Source: Sperchopsis tessellata
Taxonomy: Eukaryota; Arthropoda; Insecta; Coleoptera; Hydrophilidae
Length of the DNA stretch: 28,935 nucleotides
NCBI GenBank assembly: GCA_033557685.1
Contig: JAWQRN010000489.1
Location: 1 to 28,935 of the forward strand
Reading direction: 5' to 3'
The notes beneath the pieces were generated by a model. It saw nothing but the letters and a program-made list of their open reading frames with translations. It ran no database searches and was not told where the DNA came from. The translations under genes and the position numbers were made by a program. Of the stretch, positions 1 through 11,479 are shown piece after piece. Positions within the stretch are counted from its first letter, which is position 1, and every line of letters begins with the position of its first letter.

Positions 1-1
1 A

Positions 2-420
2 TATGGACTAGAAACTGCAACCTTAACACAGAAAAGTGCAGAACGCCTTAGAACAACACAAAGAGCAATGGAAAGGTGCATGCTTGGAGTCAACCTACGA
101 GACAAAATACGCAATACAGAAATAAGGAGGAGGACGAAGGCAAAAGACATCATTGAACGTGTAGTAGAACTTAAGTGGCGATGGGTTGGACATGTAGCAC
201 GGCATGACACCAATAAATGGACAATACGCCTGGTAAAATGGCGGTCACGACTAACAAAATGGAGTGTCGGAGGACCCAAAAAGAGATGGCTCGATGACGT
301 CAAGCAGTCTGTGGGCCAGAACTGGCACCAAGTTGTTCTAGATAGAGACATGTGGAAAAATTTGGAAGAGGATTATGTCCAGCAGTGGATAAGTGAAGGC
401 TGAGGAAGAAGAAGAAGAAG
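2..420 (+). mobile_element. RTE-like LINE, 3' terminal part of the reverse-transcriptase ORF plus tail
   Basis: The frame is open from base 2 to the stop at 401-403, so the ORF runs in from outside the window (134 codons seen). It reads YGLETATLT, then QRAMERCMLGVNLRDKIRN, IRRRTKAKDIIERV, KWRWVGHVARHD, a GGPKKRWLDDVK segment and a terminal EDYVQQWISEG. This order of motifs is typical of the C-terminus of insect RTE-type endonuclease/reverse-transcriptase polyproteins, downstream of the catalytic domain. The canonical GRPxxRW is changed to GGPKKRW. The stop is followed at once by a GAA-type microsatellite, a usual LINE 3' tail, so this is the true 3' end. With no stop or frameshift it is the least decayed element ORF here, hence probably the youngest or most recently active. 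Family assignment is by eye. Confidence 0.85.
402..420 (+). repeat. (GAA)n microsatellite tail of the first LINE
   Basis: Directly after the stop codon, the sequence is a short run of AGG/GAA units. It ends exactly where homology to a second, 5'-truncated LINE begins at about 421. Its position fits the 3' tail left by target-primed reverse transcription. Confidence 0.7.
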
Positions 421-1329
421 CGTCAGAACATCCCAGGGCCTCCCCCAAGGACGCTCTATGTCAACAACACATTTTAAAATATTATTTATATTAATTATGG
501 AGAAGGAAATGTGAAGGAATAGGAATTCCAATTAGAGATAAACATTTATACAGACTAACATTTGCAGATGACCAGGTAGTAATAGCTCAGGATGAGTGAA
601 GATCTCAGTTTTATGCAGCGGAAATAAGAGGAAGAGAGCACTAAATATGGACTGGAGATAAACTTTGAAAAGACAGAATGTCTACCAGCAACGAAAGGTG
701 AAGGAAAAAAGCTGGAATTTGACGAGAATATAGATAGAGGGAACAAAAGCTTGAAGCATCTACGATTCACAATCTCAAAAAATGAAACCACAGAAAACGA
801 AATCAAAGACAGACTAGCACAAACCAGAATATCAATAAAACAACTGATCTCAGTACTATCGGACAAGCACATAACAAGAAACACAAAAACGAGAATATAT
901 AATACAATGGGCCGTAGCATAATGACCTACGGAGCAGAAAACTTGGTAATAAAGAAGAAAAACAAAAGCAAAATTAATGCAACGGAGATGGAATTCTGAA
1001 GCCGAAGCTGTGGGGCGAAAATAATGGATAAAATAACCAACGAGGAGATAAAAAGAAGAATGGGAGTGGAAACGGATACACTTAGTTATATCGAGGAAAA
1101 AAGACTGATGTGGTATGACCATATTAGAAGAGTGGATAGAGAGAGATGGGTAGTGCAAGTAACGGATTGGAGTCCTGCAGGAAAACGGAAAATAGGGAGA
1201 CCAAGAAGATCGTTTAGAGGGGAAATAAAAGAAACAATGGGAAGAAAAGGAATTCAAGATGAAGACTGGATAGACCGGGATACGTGGAGGAGGAGGTTGA
1301 GAGAAGAAAGACAGCGACAGCATTTTTAA
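421..1329 (+). mobile_element. 5'-truncated RTE-like LINE (second family), RT palm to C-terminus
   Basis: Homology begins with SQGLPQGRSMSTTLFKI (about 431-481), the RT motif just before the catalytic box. LTFADDQVVIAQDE follows at about 555-594, with the catalytic FADD at 561-572 intact. After a frame change, LKHLRFTISKNETTENEIK (from 753), DKHITRNTKTRIYNTMGRS and MTYGAE follow. The C-terminus (1024-1329) contains YIEEKRLMWYDHIRRVDRER, DWSPAGKRKIGRPRRSF and a final RDTWRRRLREERQRQ, then a stop at 1327-1329. This order is well known from RTE-like LINEs of insects. Several stops and frameshifts separate the blocks, so it is dead. Its 5' truncation meets the tail of the preceding LINE in the same orientation. 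It is a different family from the first, because the two C-termini align only loosely. Confidence 0.85.
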
Positions 1330-1609
1330 TTAACTTCGATCATTGAGGAAGGATTCTAAAATGAACTTGACGAAAATAATTTTCAATATATGATTAAATA
1401 TAAATTAAACTAAATCTTAATTTTTGATTTCAACAATGGTTAATCATACCTTGCTTCTAGATAAGCTTCTGAGCTATGAAGTCGATGTTCTTCCATTACA
1501 GTTGTTTGCCTCCTGCTCGAGCGGCAAATATTAGGGTTTGTCACTGGAAAATTACTGGTCTGCTATTATGAATGTTGTTGTAGCGTTAATGCAGCTTTCT
1601 ATCCAATAT
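1330..1609. other. AT-rich sequence, nothing recognised
   Basis: This lies downstream of the LINE stop. It probably includes that element's 3' untranslated end, but no tail repeat is visible. No coding similarity was found in any frame. Confidence 0.5.
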
Positions 1610-2290
1610 CCCTTGTTGTTCAATATTTTCGTGAATGATTTGCTAGTGTGCAGAGATGCGTAATGACGCATTTTTGGTAAGAGCTAAGATCACATTGCGG
1701 CGTATGGGTGAGAAGTTTACGTTTAAAGTTATATATTTGATATTTAATAAACAGCGATTAGGATTAAATATGCAGATAAATCTATGTGTTTAGTTGGTAG
1801 CTCAGAGCATCAGTAGTGTATTCTTGGGTTTTAAACTAGATGATAATTTACAACTTGTATGTCAAATTGTAGGTATACGCTCTGTGAATTCCGAAAGATA
1901 TGTATATGTTGTATATTTCAAAGATAGTCTTTTTCATATTTTGAAAGCCGGCCATCTACATTGTTTCAATGTTACGTATTTTTACCTAAATCAGAGATTA
2001 TTTTACTGGGGCTCACACACTCATGACCACATTTCAAGAAATAAACATAATCTAATACCAAGACGGTCCTAATTGTGTAAAGTACATCAAAAGGACATTT
2101 TATCGAGCAATAGTTTTGTTTAATATATTGTCAAGCCATGGTGGTTGGAAATTGTGAGTATGTTTTCGAGAAAGCCATTACAAATCTTTTACCATCTGAT
2201 ACTTTTTATTCTCTTAGAGAATCGAACAATGAATTATCTTTCTATTTGGCAGATGTGGAGCACCTCGTTGACAATTTAATTGTTTGTTAG
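1610..2290 (+). mobile_element. Eroded LINE reverse-transcriptase fragment (Jockey/CR1 group)
   Basis: Pieces appear in the expected order. PLLFNIFVNDLL (1610-1645) corresponds to the GPLLFNIFINDL block. KYADKSMCLV (about 1766-1795) corresponds to YADDTSLLV, with the second catalytic Asp changed to Lys (codon 1778-1780). VFLGFKLDDNLQL (from about 1821) is the FLGIxLDxxLxW block. It is followed by a YFYLNQRLFYWGSHTHDHIS segment (YGIxFWG block) and RNKHNLIPRRS. The YADD and LGF blocks are only about 50 bases apart instead of roughly a hundred codons, so an internal deletion is inferred. Further eroded C-terminal sequence may extend to about 2290. A 92-codon ORF (1794-2072) is the longest open part. 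The clade cannot be fixed by eye. Confidence 0.55.
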
Positions 2291-4477
2291 ATTCTGATAT
2301 AGCCAGTCAATCTAGTGTGAACTCTATAGTTTTTGTGTAGTTGTAGAATATTGTATTTTAATTTTGCATGTTTGAGTATTATTCATACCCAGCATTATTA
2401 TTAATATTTATGCTATTTGAGTAGTCCAGAATATACATTTCTATATCACGATGAAATGTAACATTCAAATTTTAATATATTTGGGAATTATAGCATATAT
2501 TTCATATATATATACATTTTTTTATTGCCTGAAGCTACATGAACGCAAAAATATTTTAATATAAAATAATTGTAACATAAAATATTTGACATGTGTCCGT
2601 TATGATTTTGGCCACAAGCTATTCATTCTTTGTGTCTGTCATTTTAATAATAAATATTTTCCTTTTTCTTAAAATGTTGAAAATATGGTATGATTTTGTT
2701 GTAACAATGTCAATATACAATAAACACTATATAATATTTTTAACCACTTTAAAGTAAAAAAAAAAACATTTTCATATGTTTAATACATATTCATTATTGA
2801 TACACAGGGATTTTATTTTCGACAGCATTAAATGGTATACCCTATTACTGTCGTATGATTAAATTTGTTTAAATAATTTATACGGTTAAAATATAAATTG
2901 AATACCTATTACCATTTTAGAGCTACGCTGTTAAAATGTAAAGTTCGACTTTTTGTCGTGTGTTTTCTTAACTGTTAAATAGTAAAATACATTCATTTCT
3001 TCCCTTAATTACTTTTACTGTAACGAAATGAGGTTAAATACAACTTGCTTTGTTCAATTTTCAAATGGATTCAGGGATTTATAAGGAGTTCAGAAGACAT
3101 TTTGGATTGAACATCAAGTTAAAATTAGGATTGGAATCTAACACCTTTTTATTACTAAGCGTATATTCTTGCTAAATCGTACCTATACATATTACATAAG
3201 ATGCAATTTGATTTCTGATGTATCAAGTTAGTTTTACTATCAAAGCTGTTAGTTAAGTTCAGTCTTTCAAACTTTTATTTACAAATATTCTACATCTGAC
3301 CAAAAGTTGCTTCCAGTATAAAAACGGTTCAGAACTTTTACGATGTATTTTCTATTAGTGACTTTGAAGTCAATCTTGTTTCTGGAATTGTTAGGAATTG
3401 CTTGGTTCATTTTTGTGATGTTTCCTTACTAAACTTTGTTATATACGTGGTATTTGAATCTGCAAATTATCCAAGTATGTTTCCTCGCTAATTTTTCGTT
3501 TCAACCCCGCTAACAATCTGATATCCTAGTTGTTTTTGCCACCTATGTATTAAAAGCTCCTAAGATGTTAAAATGTGCCTTTGAACTTGAAAATCTGTGT
3601 TCTAGTAATCAACCGTTTTGACCATGGCTATGCTTTCAAAATCTACTGTAGTGAGAACCGTGAAACCAACTCCACTACTTGTTTCATTGTTAAAGCCACG
3701 TTAATACAACGTATGTCCACTTTGCAGTTGACTAACGGCTCGTCATTTTCTTCTGACTTCGCTCGGACCTATAATTTCTAATTAAATCATGCCAAATTCA
3801 TCTTTAAACTCTATTTGTTTCACTTTGTTGAATAATGTGCGGCAGTTGAAGGTGTACACATTTAATATTGCTTGGCAACTGTTAATACCCCGCAGATTCT
3901 CAGAATCATCTGATTTCTTACGTTGGTCCCAATAGCAGTATTTTCTGGAGGTAATCAAGCTTATGGAGAATGAGGATTTTGGTATTGTATGTAACTGGCA
4001 GTTTGGGAGAATTAAACATTAACTAGCCGCGATTCCTTACGACGTTTTGACAATTTTGAAAGTTTTAGGAACCGCGTTATTATAATAGATATGGTTTTAA
4101 CGTTATCATTGACACTTTTTAATATAATTATAGCAGCATAGTAAAAAAACAGTTTCCACCTGAAGGAGGCGTAAACTACTTTACCGGAGATAACTAACGA
4201 ACAATTACTCGTGGGACGAGTTTGTTCTAAGCCATGTGATGTGTCGAGTGGCAAACAATGATAATAGAACCCTCGAATTGTGTAAGTAACCTGAAAAGTT
4301 TCTATTAGGAAGTGAAAATCGCCGAAGCAAATAAAATAACGCAAATTAGTCGAAATATTACCTATTAAATAGAAAGGATACGTGCAAAAATAATTGCGGC
4401 AATCGGCAAGCCACCTGCAGTAAACCGGACACGTGCCGAATATTGAATGTTAGGATGCCAAGTAGAAAAGATGAGAG
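2291..4477. other. Long AT-rich stretch without recognisable gene
   Basis: Both strands were read. There are only short open frames, for example 3575-3781 on the plus strand and 4012-4344 on the minus strand, with no domain, motif or codon pattern I can assign. A short poly(A) run lies near 2756-2766. From about 4380 the base composition becomes less AT-rich, leading into the tandem-repeat region. Confidence 0.6.
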
Positions 4478-4714
4478 CTATGACCTGATCGAAAATCGTC
4501 TATTAATACCTGTCGTTTTGCGATTCAGGGACGAGCCTAGCTCTCTGAGTACCTGGTGGAGAAAGTTATGATGAGCCGATAAAAGGTACGAGGATCTAGA
4601 TTTGCTGGATATGCGTTTATTTATACCTGTTGTTTTGCGATTCAGGAACGAGCCTAGTCCTCTAATTACCCTGTCAGTGACAATAAAAAATACACATGCT
4701 TGGTTGCAGGGCAA
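4478..4714 (-). pseudogene. Unrecognised 78-codon frame containing a 39-residue repeat
   Basis: This is an open minus-strand frame with an ATG at 4714. It contains two copies of a 39-residue unit around the core LNRKTTGIN, separated by KSRSSYLLSAHHNFLHQV. The preserved frame and mostly conservative differences between units (K/R, S/F) could mean past coding. They could also simply follow from a 117-base DNA duplication. No upstream or downstream exon or element context was found. I cannot name a function. Confidence 0.25.
4485..4680. repeat. 117-bp-period direct repeat, two copies, open on the minus strand
   Basis: The segment beginning TATTAATACCTGTCG at 4501 recurs 117 bases later as TATTTATACCTGTTG at 4618. 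Similarity continues through GATTCAGG-ACGAGCCTAG into ATTACC/GTACC, about 50 bases of high identity with weaker similarity before it. The period is a multiple of three, and a 78-codon minus-strand frame (4478-4714) stays open through both copies. It reads RELGSSLNRKTTGINRR in one copy and RGLGSFLNRKTTGINKR in the other. No family is recognised. It may be a two-unit minisatellite or the relic of a repetitive protein. Confidence 0.75.
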
Positions 4715-4844
4715 ATTACTTTCCGATTACAATATTAAATATTGCACCGCTATAAATTACGGAAACAAAAGAATATGACACTAAACCCTGAAAATAAAAT
4801 ATCTAACAGTAAAAGTTAAATATGACAATGACAAGACAAGAAAT

Positions 4845-5062
4845 GACAATGTAAACTTTAAAAATACAGAAACTATGTAACAGAAATAAAATATTACAAT
4901 GATAAATAATAAAAAAAGAACAATAAAACTTGAAAATACAGTAAAGAGGTAACACAAAAGAAAAATATTACATTGATAAATAATAAAACAAAGGACAATG
5001 AAACTTGAAAATGCAGTAACGAGTTAACACAAATAATATATTACAAAATAATGGGCGGGTAT
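4845..5062. repeat. Minisatellite, about three units of 74-75 bp
   Basis: Units start near 4845, 4919 and 4994 with (G/A)ACAAT(G)AAACTT(G/T)AAAAT. Each runs through CAG(T)AA...TAACA, ATATTACA and GATAAATAATAAAA. A more diverged unit may precede them (about 4775-4844). The array ends abruptly at about 5052, where the much more GC-rich GGGCGGGTATACACTCGCGC begins, which suggests an element boundary. Confidence 0.75.
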
Positions 5063-5699
5063 ACACTCGCGCACTCGCTGCTGTTCGATGCGCGTTGCAG
5101 GGTGGTTTTTAAAGAGAGAAAGAGAAACTTGCAGAGATTTGTATTAATTACAATGGTAGGTTAAATATATGAGATGTGCGGAACGCTAACTAGATATCTT
5201 TCGGCTACTCAACTAAGCTACGCTGAGTAAATAAATAAAAGAGTCACGGAGGATTTACAACAATTAACATGACGTTATTCTGGAGGAAGCTTTAGACAGT
5301 TTTCCGTTCAAGTAGTATAACGCAAATACGGTAGAGCTGCTAAGCCCATATTTAAAATGAAACTGAATAATATAGTGAAATTAGCTCGAATAGATTTCTA
5401 TCAGCCTAACGACTGTTCTAATGAAACAATGTCGAAGAAGAGACCTTTGTCTACCTAATGCTCGATATTTAAGGGCTTCGACCCGACCGTGTGTCTACCT
5501 GATTGGGGGCCAGTGTCCTTCAATGGCATGTAAGTTCTTCTCTTCCTACATATGTTCCGCCAAACTAAATATATCTCTCTCTGTCGCTCGTATGTAGCGA
5601 TTGGAGGCTCCCTTTCTGACTCTATGGAAAAATACGGCCGCGGCAAACATCTGGCGTGAACACACATCCCTTCAGTAGGTAGAGAATTTTAACATCCAG
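5063..5699. other. GC-richer unassigned block next to the minisatellite
   Basis: Composition differs clearly from the flanks, with CTCGCGCACTCGCTGCTG at 5068 and a block with CGGCCGCGG near 5635. A 70-codon minus-strand frame (5455-5667) is open but not recognised. An imperfect inverted pair CTACCTAATG (5453) / CAGTAGGTAG (5673) brackets about 230 bases. CTACCTGATTG repeats the left arm in direct orientation near 5495. This could be a decayed nonautonomous element or part of a long terminal repeat, but no superfamily signature is decisive. Confidence 0.35.
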
Positions 5700-8040
5700 T
5701 GGCGTCACCAAAAAAATATTCACTCAAAGAATAAAACTGAACTTTGATTTAAATGGAAATAAAAAGAAATAATTAGGAAATCCCGTATCGTTACAATATA
5801 CTTTTTCGAATGTTAATGAACATTTTTCATATTTATTATTTTATATTCTTTAAGACCATTAAAATCATCTTGTGGGAGTAGCTACTCTGTTCATTTTTGT
5901 GTACACGTAATTACTGCATTGGACTTAAAATTACTGCTTGTCATATTTGTTTCTGTTATTTATTAGTATATTTTTTATTAATGCATAAGATTTTATGAAT
6001 TAGCATACAATTATGGTTGGTTACCTGGTTCAACAGTTGCCCTAATCTTTTTAATTAACTTGAAATCAAGCAATTTATATTAAAATTGTTGATATTTTGT
6101 AATTGTATACCTATGTTAAACCCACAATATCTGTTACACGAAGAGTGAGCTATATATGCACGTTGTATTATGGAGTTCTATATACACATTCTTATTATAT
6201 GCAGATCACGTATATACGTACAATTATCTATATATATATATATAATAAACCTGTTTTAAAAAAGTAGGTTCTGGATTATATTAACAATCGATATATAAAA
6301 AGTAAAGCAGTTAAATGTAAATTGAAGTTCATTCATATACTTCAAGTTTTAAGTATGGAAAGTAGAAGTTCTGCTAATAGATAGTGCTTCGTCACTTAAT
6401 TCACGAAAAGTGGTTGATCGTTGAATAGCAATACAGTATACAGAACCTTAGCCAGTAAATCTACTCCTTGATTTTTTAGACGGGACACTATTAAGTACTT
6501 AACATATTTAAGATATTCAACATCAACACAACATTTGGAGAGACAAGTTTGAAATTCCATTAATAATCTTACTGAAGATCAACTTGAACGTGCTATGACG
6601 TAATTTCCAGCTTACAAGCGGCTGGGGCACCTGTTCAAGGAAACCATTCTGAATTTTATAAATCAATTTATGCATATATGAATTATTGTCGGTGCCAAAA
6701 CTAATAAGTGCTATTCTTGTTGTTTAAGTTTATATCTTTTGTAATTTATACCTGTTTCGGTATAAAATATAGGATCCTTTTAATGTAATTTAATAAAATC
6801 CCATTTTTTAAAGTTTACTTGCAAGGTATTACTTCTAGACCATCTATATATTGCACCTACCAAAATTTATTTCCATATCTTAATAAATATATAGGCGTTA
6901 CCCATTTTCGTGTGTCGCCCGTTATATTTTTACATATTTATATTACATTTATTTTCCAACTACACCTTTACACAATTTTACCTAGTTTAATAAATTTCAT
7001 TTGAACTACGGGTATATGTTTTGCAACAAATATTGAATGAAAATTAATATCTAATATCAAAACGTATTCTCTACTATATTATTATTCGCCACATGTAACC
7101 AAATCGGATGGTCATGCTTTACAAATAGTTGCAGATTATAGCCTGTTCTATATTTAGAACTGAACTTTAAGCAAAATACTCACGTACACCTGGTTTCAAA
7201 ACATATCCGGTTTAGTTCTTACCTGAAAAATAAATAATTCACATTAGTGCTTTCATATTTTTATATTTGAAGATGTAAATATAATTACGAATATATTTTA
7301 GATTTTAACAAGAGTAAAAAATGAATTCCAAATTTTTTATATAAATTTAAAGTAAAAAAAACTATGGGGAGAAGTTTCAACAATCGTTTGATATCATTTC
7401 GTAGTAGTTGCCTTGTATACAAATAGTGGTATAATTTCGTTATTTTCAATAAACAATGTCTTATATGCTGTATTATTCCTTAGTACTAGTGACATTATGT
7501 CGGTTGAGATTGGCAGCTCTCTTTATATAAAACTTCAGTAGAAAAACTAAATTTCGTATAATTTGACAGGGAATCATGAGGGGGGGTTAACTTATATTAT
7601 ATGAGGATTTGATCTTGTTTGTCAGATCAGTTATAATAAATACGTAAAACAGTATTTTAACAAATCCACATATTTATAACTAATTGAATATTGTTTTTCA
7701 GCACCACGTGCATCTCAGGTGATCTTTCTGAAAATTTCGCAGGTATAAAATATGCTGTACAGGGATAATCAGATTGAATACAGTCCTCCGTGAAGTAGTT
7801 CTGTGATTATATTCAATATTCATTATTCTACTACATAGACGAATATTGTTCATAAAATATTTCTTAATTGTTTCCTAAATAATTTATACAAGAGTTATAC
7901 TTTCTATTATTCCGTTATTATATTATCTATATCTTCAGTATTTCAAAATGTACTTATTTAATATTTTCACAGTTAAACCTAGATTTATTACATTTATTTT
8001 ATTCTTTTGAATGTAAAACCCAAGTCTTCAGATAAATTTA
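5700..8040. other. Extended AT-rich desert
   Basis: No convincing frame or RNA gene was found on either strand. A short (TA)n run lies at about 6229-6243. The 61-codon plus frame at 6819-7004 is rich in hydrophobic and tyrosine codons, as expected of AT-rich noise. A run of G (GAGGGGGGG) occurs near 7578-7586. Confidence 0.6.
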
Positions 8041-8600
8041 GGCAATTCTTGGTTCGAGCGATAGATATGGGAGTATTGACAGGTGTGTGAGTCAAGTTGA
8101 TATAATGTTGTTGGCATTTGATTCACATAAAACATACTTTAATCTAGTAGTAAATACAGCAATTTGGGGACTGAAGCATACTGTTTTCTGAAGTGCACAA
8201 ATTGTAGACATCGGTTTAAAACATCTTGGTGGAGATTCTGGATCAGGCTTAGTAGTCATATGGTTCTGGCCTTCTACAAGTTCCACGCAACTCTGTCAAT
8301 TTCTAAATCTAGAATATATCGGGAAAATTTAATGTTTATGCCAATATCATGATGTAATTTGTATTTGTCTCAAGTTCACGTTAAAGCTTTATTGAGTTAA
8401 CGTGCGATATAAGTAATACAGCAGCATCAAATATGCCACCGATAGCTTTAGCTTCGCCAGTCCTGCCGGATTTTGCAGTCATGAACCAACTGCTAATGAC
8501 CCTATTATTCTTTATATTACCGAATGCCTTGAGATATACATGAGTAGCCGATCCAGTATTTGTCTTAACCTTAACGAATTGCATAATCACCGCTTATTCC
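8041..8600. other. Somewhat GC-richer segment with unassigned open frames
   Basis: Minus-strand frames at 8381-8590 and 8092-8286 and a plus-strand frame at 8164-8352 are open for 62-69 codons. The 8381-8590 product contains VYLKAFGNIKNN, which faintly recalls the LKALGN repeats of lipid-transfer/vitellogenin N-domains. The plus frame contains LGTEAYCFLKCTNCRHRFKT, which recalls short zinc-type motifs of transposase N-termini. Neither resemblance extends far enough to name a gene. Confidence 0.25.
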
Positions 8601-8828
8601 CTATTTAAAATTGTATCGTCAACAATTGGTAGGTTTATTTGCACCGGAATGTTTGTTTGTTATCACCTTCACTAACTTTATTTAAGTATCTTGTCAGTAC
8701 GAAATTGCTATTCTGTCTTTTAACTTTAGAATAAGCTAGTGTGATTGAAAGTGGTCTCGGTATAATTTTTTAAACTATGTGAATGAGAGCATTTTTGTAT
8801 GTTTTTATACCCTCCAGTGACGATCACA

Positions 8829-8987
8829 TTAGAGCTTGTAGGAATAAACATACTTTGTAATATATGAACTTACGTAATCCACATGCTTCTTCCAATTTAG
8901 GTTGATGTCCAGTTTTATATCCAGGAATTTGGTGACATTTGCAGATGTAATGTGTCTATTGGTGAAAATCATAAGAGTTGAGTTTAT
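8829..8987 (-). mobile_element. Antisense LINE reverse-transcriptase scrap (Jockey/CR1 group)
   Basis: Read on the minus strand from 8987, an open frame contains INSTLMIFTNRHITSANVT followed by KFLDIKLDINLNWKKHVDYV and SSYITKYVYSY, then a stop at 8829-8831. The block KFLGIxLDxxLNWxxHxxxV is a hallmark of the thumb region in Jockey/CR1-group LINE polymerases; here the Gly is Asp. The palm upstream (higher coordinates) and the C-terminus downstream are not recognisable, so only about 53 codons survive. Confidence 0.65.
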
Positions 8988-11007
8988 TAATTTAAAACTA
9001 TTTTTTCAATGATTTTAATTTTTCTTGATCTTTTCTCATTAATAAACCCTTCGTGAAACTACGGCAAATTATTACTGAATAGTAGTTGTATTAATTATTT
9101 CTCAGTTTTATGGATACCACTACAGTTTTTCAGGAAAAATGGCATGTTAAAGAACAAGCTCATGCTTCTAGGAAAAAAAAGAAGTATTGAAATATAATGC
9201 TATATTTATGCTTTAGTAATATACGATACATATTTCTACAAACAAAAAGTGATATGGAAAACACATAAAAAGGATCCGAAAATATGTTAATTTTATTTGG
9301 TCGACCATCTTGAAACTAAATGTCGTTATGAATATAATGAAGTGTTGTACGTTGTGTTGTACAAGAAGTCTCACTCTGGAGATTATAGTTCTTAATTACC
9401 TAAAGTCCATTAGTCTGTCACTACATAAAGTTGTCGCTAAGTTGCTGTTTCTTAAAGTGGAGCTGTATAATAATTAACGTCTCACTTCTAACATCTAACT
9501 GGTGGTATTTTAAATTACAAGTAAACAGTGTGATTGTAACCTCAGCTGGAGCATTATGAATTCTCTGTTGTGATAAACGGATCAAAGAAAATTAACGAGA
9601 TTTGCCTAACTAGTCGTAATTAGCTTAGCTAGTATTTTCTTTCGACAGATTTTCTCACCAAACATCTAACCTTTCTTGTGCTGATGTAACTGATTACAGA
9701 GTAAAATGTAGCTGAAATGAAACATGACAAGAGGTGTTTTTGTTACAGACGTATAAAAAATGACGATTTAGTCACTATTAATGAAAGAGAGGTTCTCAAT
9801 GTAAAGTTAGGTTATTCAGGATAATTACAAAACAACATGAGAGATATGTATACTTACAACCATTTATGGAAAGTCAGCGCACACAATTATTTAAATCTGT
9901 TTAAAAATTCTGTAATATATGCTGTAATGAATACATATAAAAAACACTATCCTGCTTCGCAATCACGTGGCCGGATTATCTGAGTTCAGAAAGTGTAGCT
10001 TATAAAAAATAGAAAATACTCCTGCGAATGTTTAAAGTAAGTAAAACAGATTTCCAGTTCTTAATAACTTAAAAGACTAGTAATTTCCATCAAAGCCATT
10101 CAACGTGTGGAAAGAAATTAAAGTAAAGTAGCTAAATTTAGAACTATGGTTTTAAGTTTCCACAAAAGTGAAAATGCGTCGCAAAACTTAAAATCCTCAA
10201 AATTAAGGAGACACAATCCAGAGTTCTGATATCTATGCGACACAACTACTAAGACAATGTTAGAGAGTTAGAGATATTAGAACCCACAATAATAAAATTG
10301 CCTTTTGAAATATAATCCTAAATAAAACTAAAAACATGAAACAATGCTAAGTATTGACAAATAGTAAACTGTTGTCCATATTCTGGCAATAAAGAAAAAT
10401 TGAGCATTACAGTGGAAAAGTAGACATGACATAGTGCATTTTATAATACTATATGTAAGATATAATTCCAAATGGTTTAAAATAGTTATTATTTTCGGCA
10501 CCAAAAACTTGAGCTAAACTTATTTATAATATTCTACCCTATAAACAATATTTTTTATTGTATTCCAGAAGTAAATATTAGTACGTATTTACATGTACCT
10601 AATAGATGACACTCCTAGCACTTATTTCTACAATACACATACCTATCATTTTTAAGCAGAAAACTGTATTTCTAAAATTGATTGTACTGCAGACTCAGTC
10701 TGGTTGGTTATTTTCTTAAGCTAATATAAATATCTAAATCAAATATTAAGCTCCTGCTGTGACAGCATGTGTTTCTAAAGTTTTTAATATATAAGCTAAA
10801 GAGTGATTCTTGCTTATTTTTCCATACTTTCTATATAAATATAAATGTTTAAATTTTGTATGATTTTCTGGGGTATCAACTACTGGACCTACAAAAATAT
10901 AAGTAGATCCCTTAGGTGACAGCATGAGAGGTATTGAGTAAATAGCAATATGGATCATTTATATTGTATTTATTGTACTGGTTCATCAGTATGTTATACC
11001 AATAATG
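8988..11007. other. AT-rich stretch without recognised gene
   Basis: A 70-codon minus-strand frame (10746-10958) is open but not assignable. The rest has frequent stops in all frames. The first recognisable codons of the I-clade LINE begin at 11008, so its 5' end or truncation point lies just before that. Confidence 0.5.
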
Positions 11008-11479
11008 AGCCGGTCAATATCCCTTCTTTCGGGCATAATAGAACCGTTTGAGACAATAACTAACGGAAAATTGTAATGGTGGCTGGAATTTAACAAAATT
11101 CAACCAATTTCGCAGTATATATTTCGAAAAGGATTTGGCACAATAGACGCTCTGACAAAATTTGTGATGCAAATATCATTTACAATTAATAGTTAACTGG
11201 GTGACATTTTCTTGCATCTCAAGGATGCCTATAATTTTGTAGATTTGGATCTACTAGATATTAAGTAGAAAAGGTGAAAATTGGAATACTTAATCAGGTG
11301 GCTAGCAAACATGTATCGTGAACGTAAAGTTTTTGTTAGATCGCGACAAAATAGTAATATGGGACCTAGACTTTCAGTTATGAGGCTACCTCAGGGCTCT
11401 ATTTTGAGTCCCATACTTTCAATATCTATACAATAGATTTTCATGAACAATTCGACAATTATTGTTCAAAATACACAGG

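Noticed and set aside
856..1323. Minus-strand 155-codon Ser/Phe-rich frame, and the minus frame at 555-920
   Set aside because: They lie opposite recognisable plus-strand RTE-like LINE sequence and show only complementary low-complexity composition.
5698..5712. CAGTGGCGTCACC as a hAT-type left end
   Set aside because: Motif is suggestive, but no inverted partner or target duplication was found downstream.
8164..8352. Plus-strand frame with KCTNCRHRFKT as a Mutator-type transposase
   Set aside because: Only one short Cys-x-x-Cys segment resembles; the rest does not follow any transposase block order.
10746..10958. Minus-strand 70-codon frame as a host gene
   Set aside because: No motif or composition supports coding; length is within what chance gives in a window of this size.
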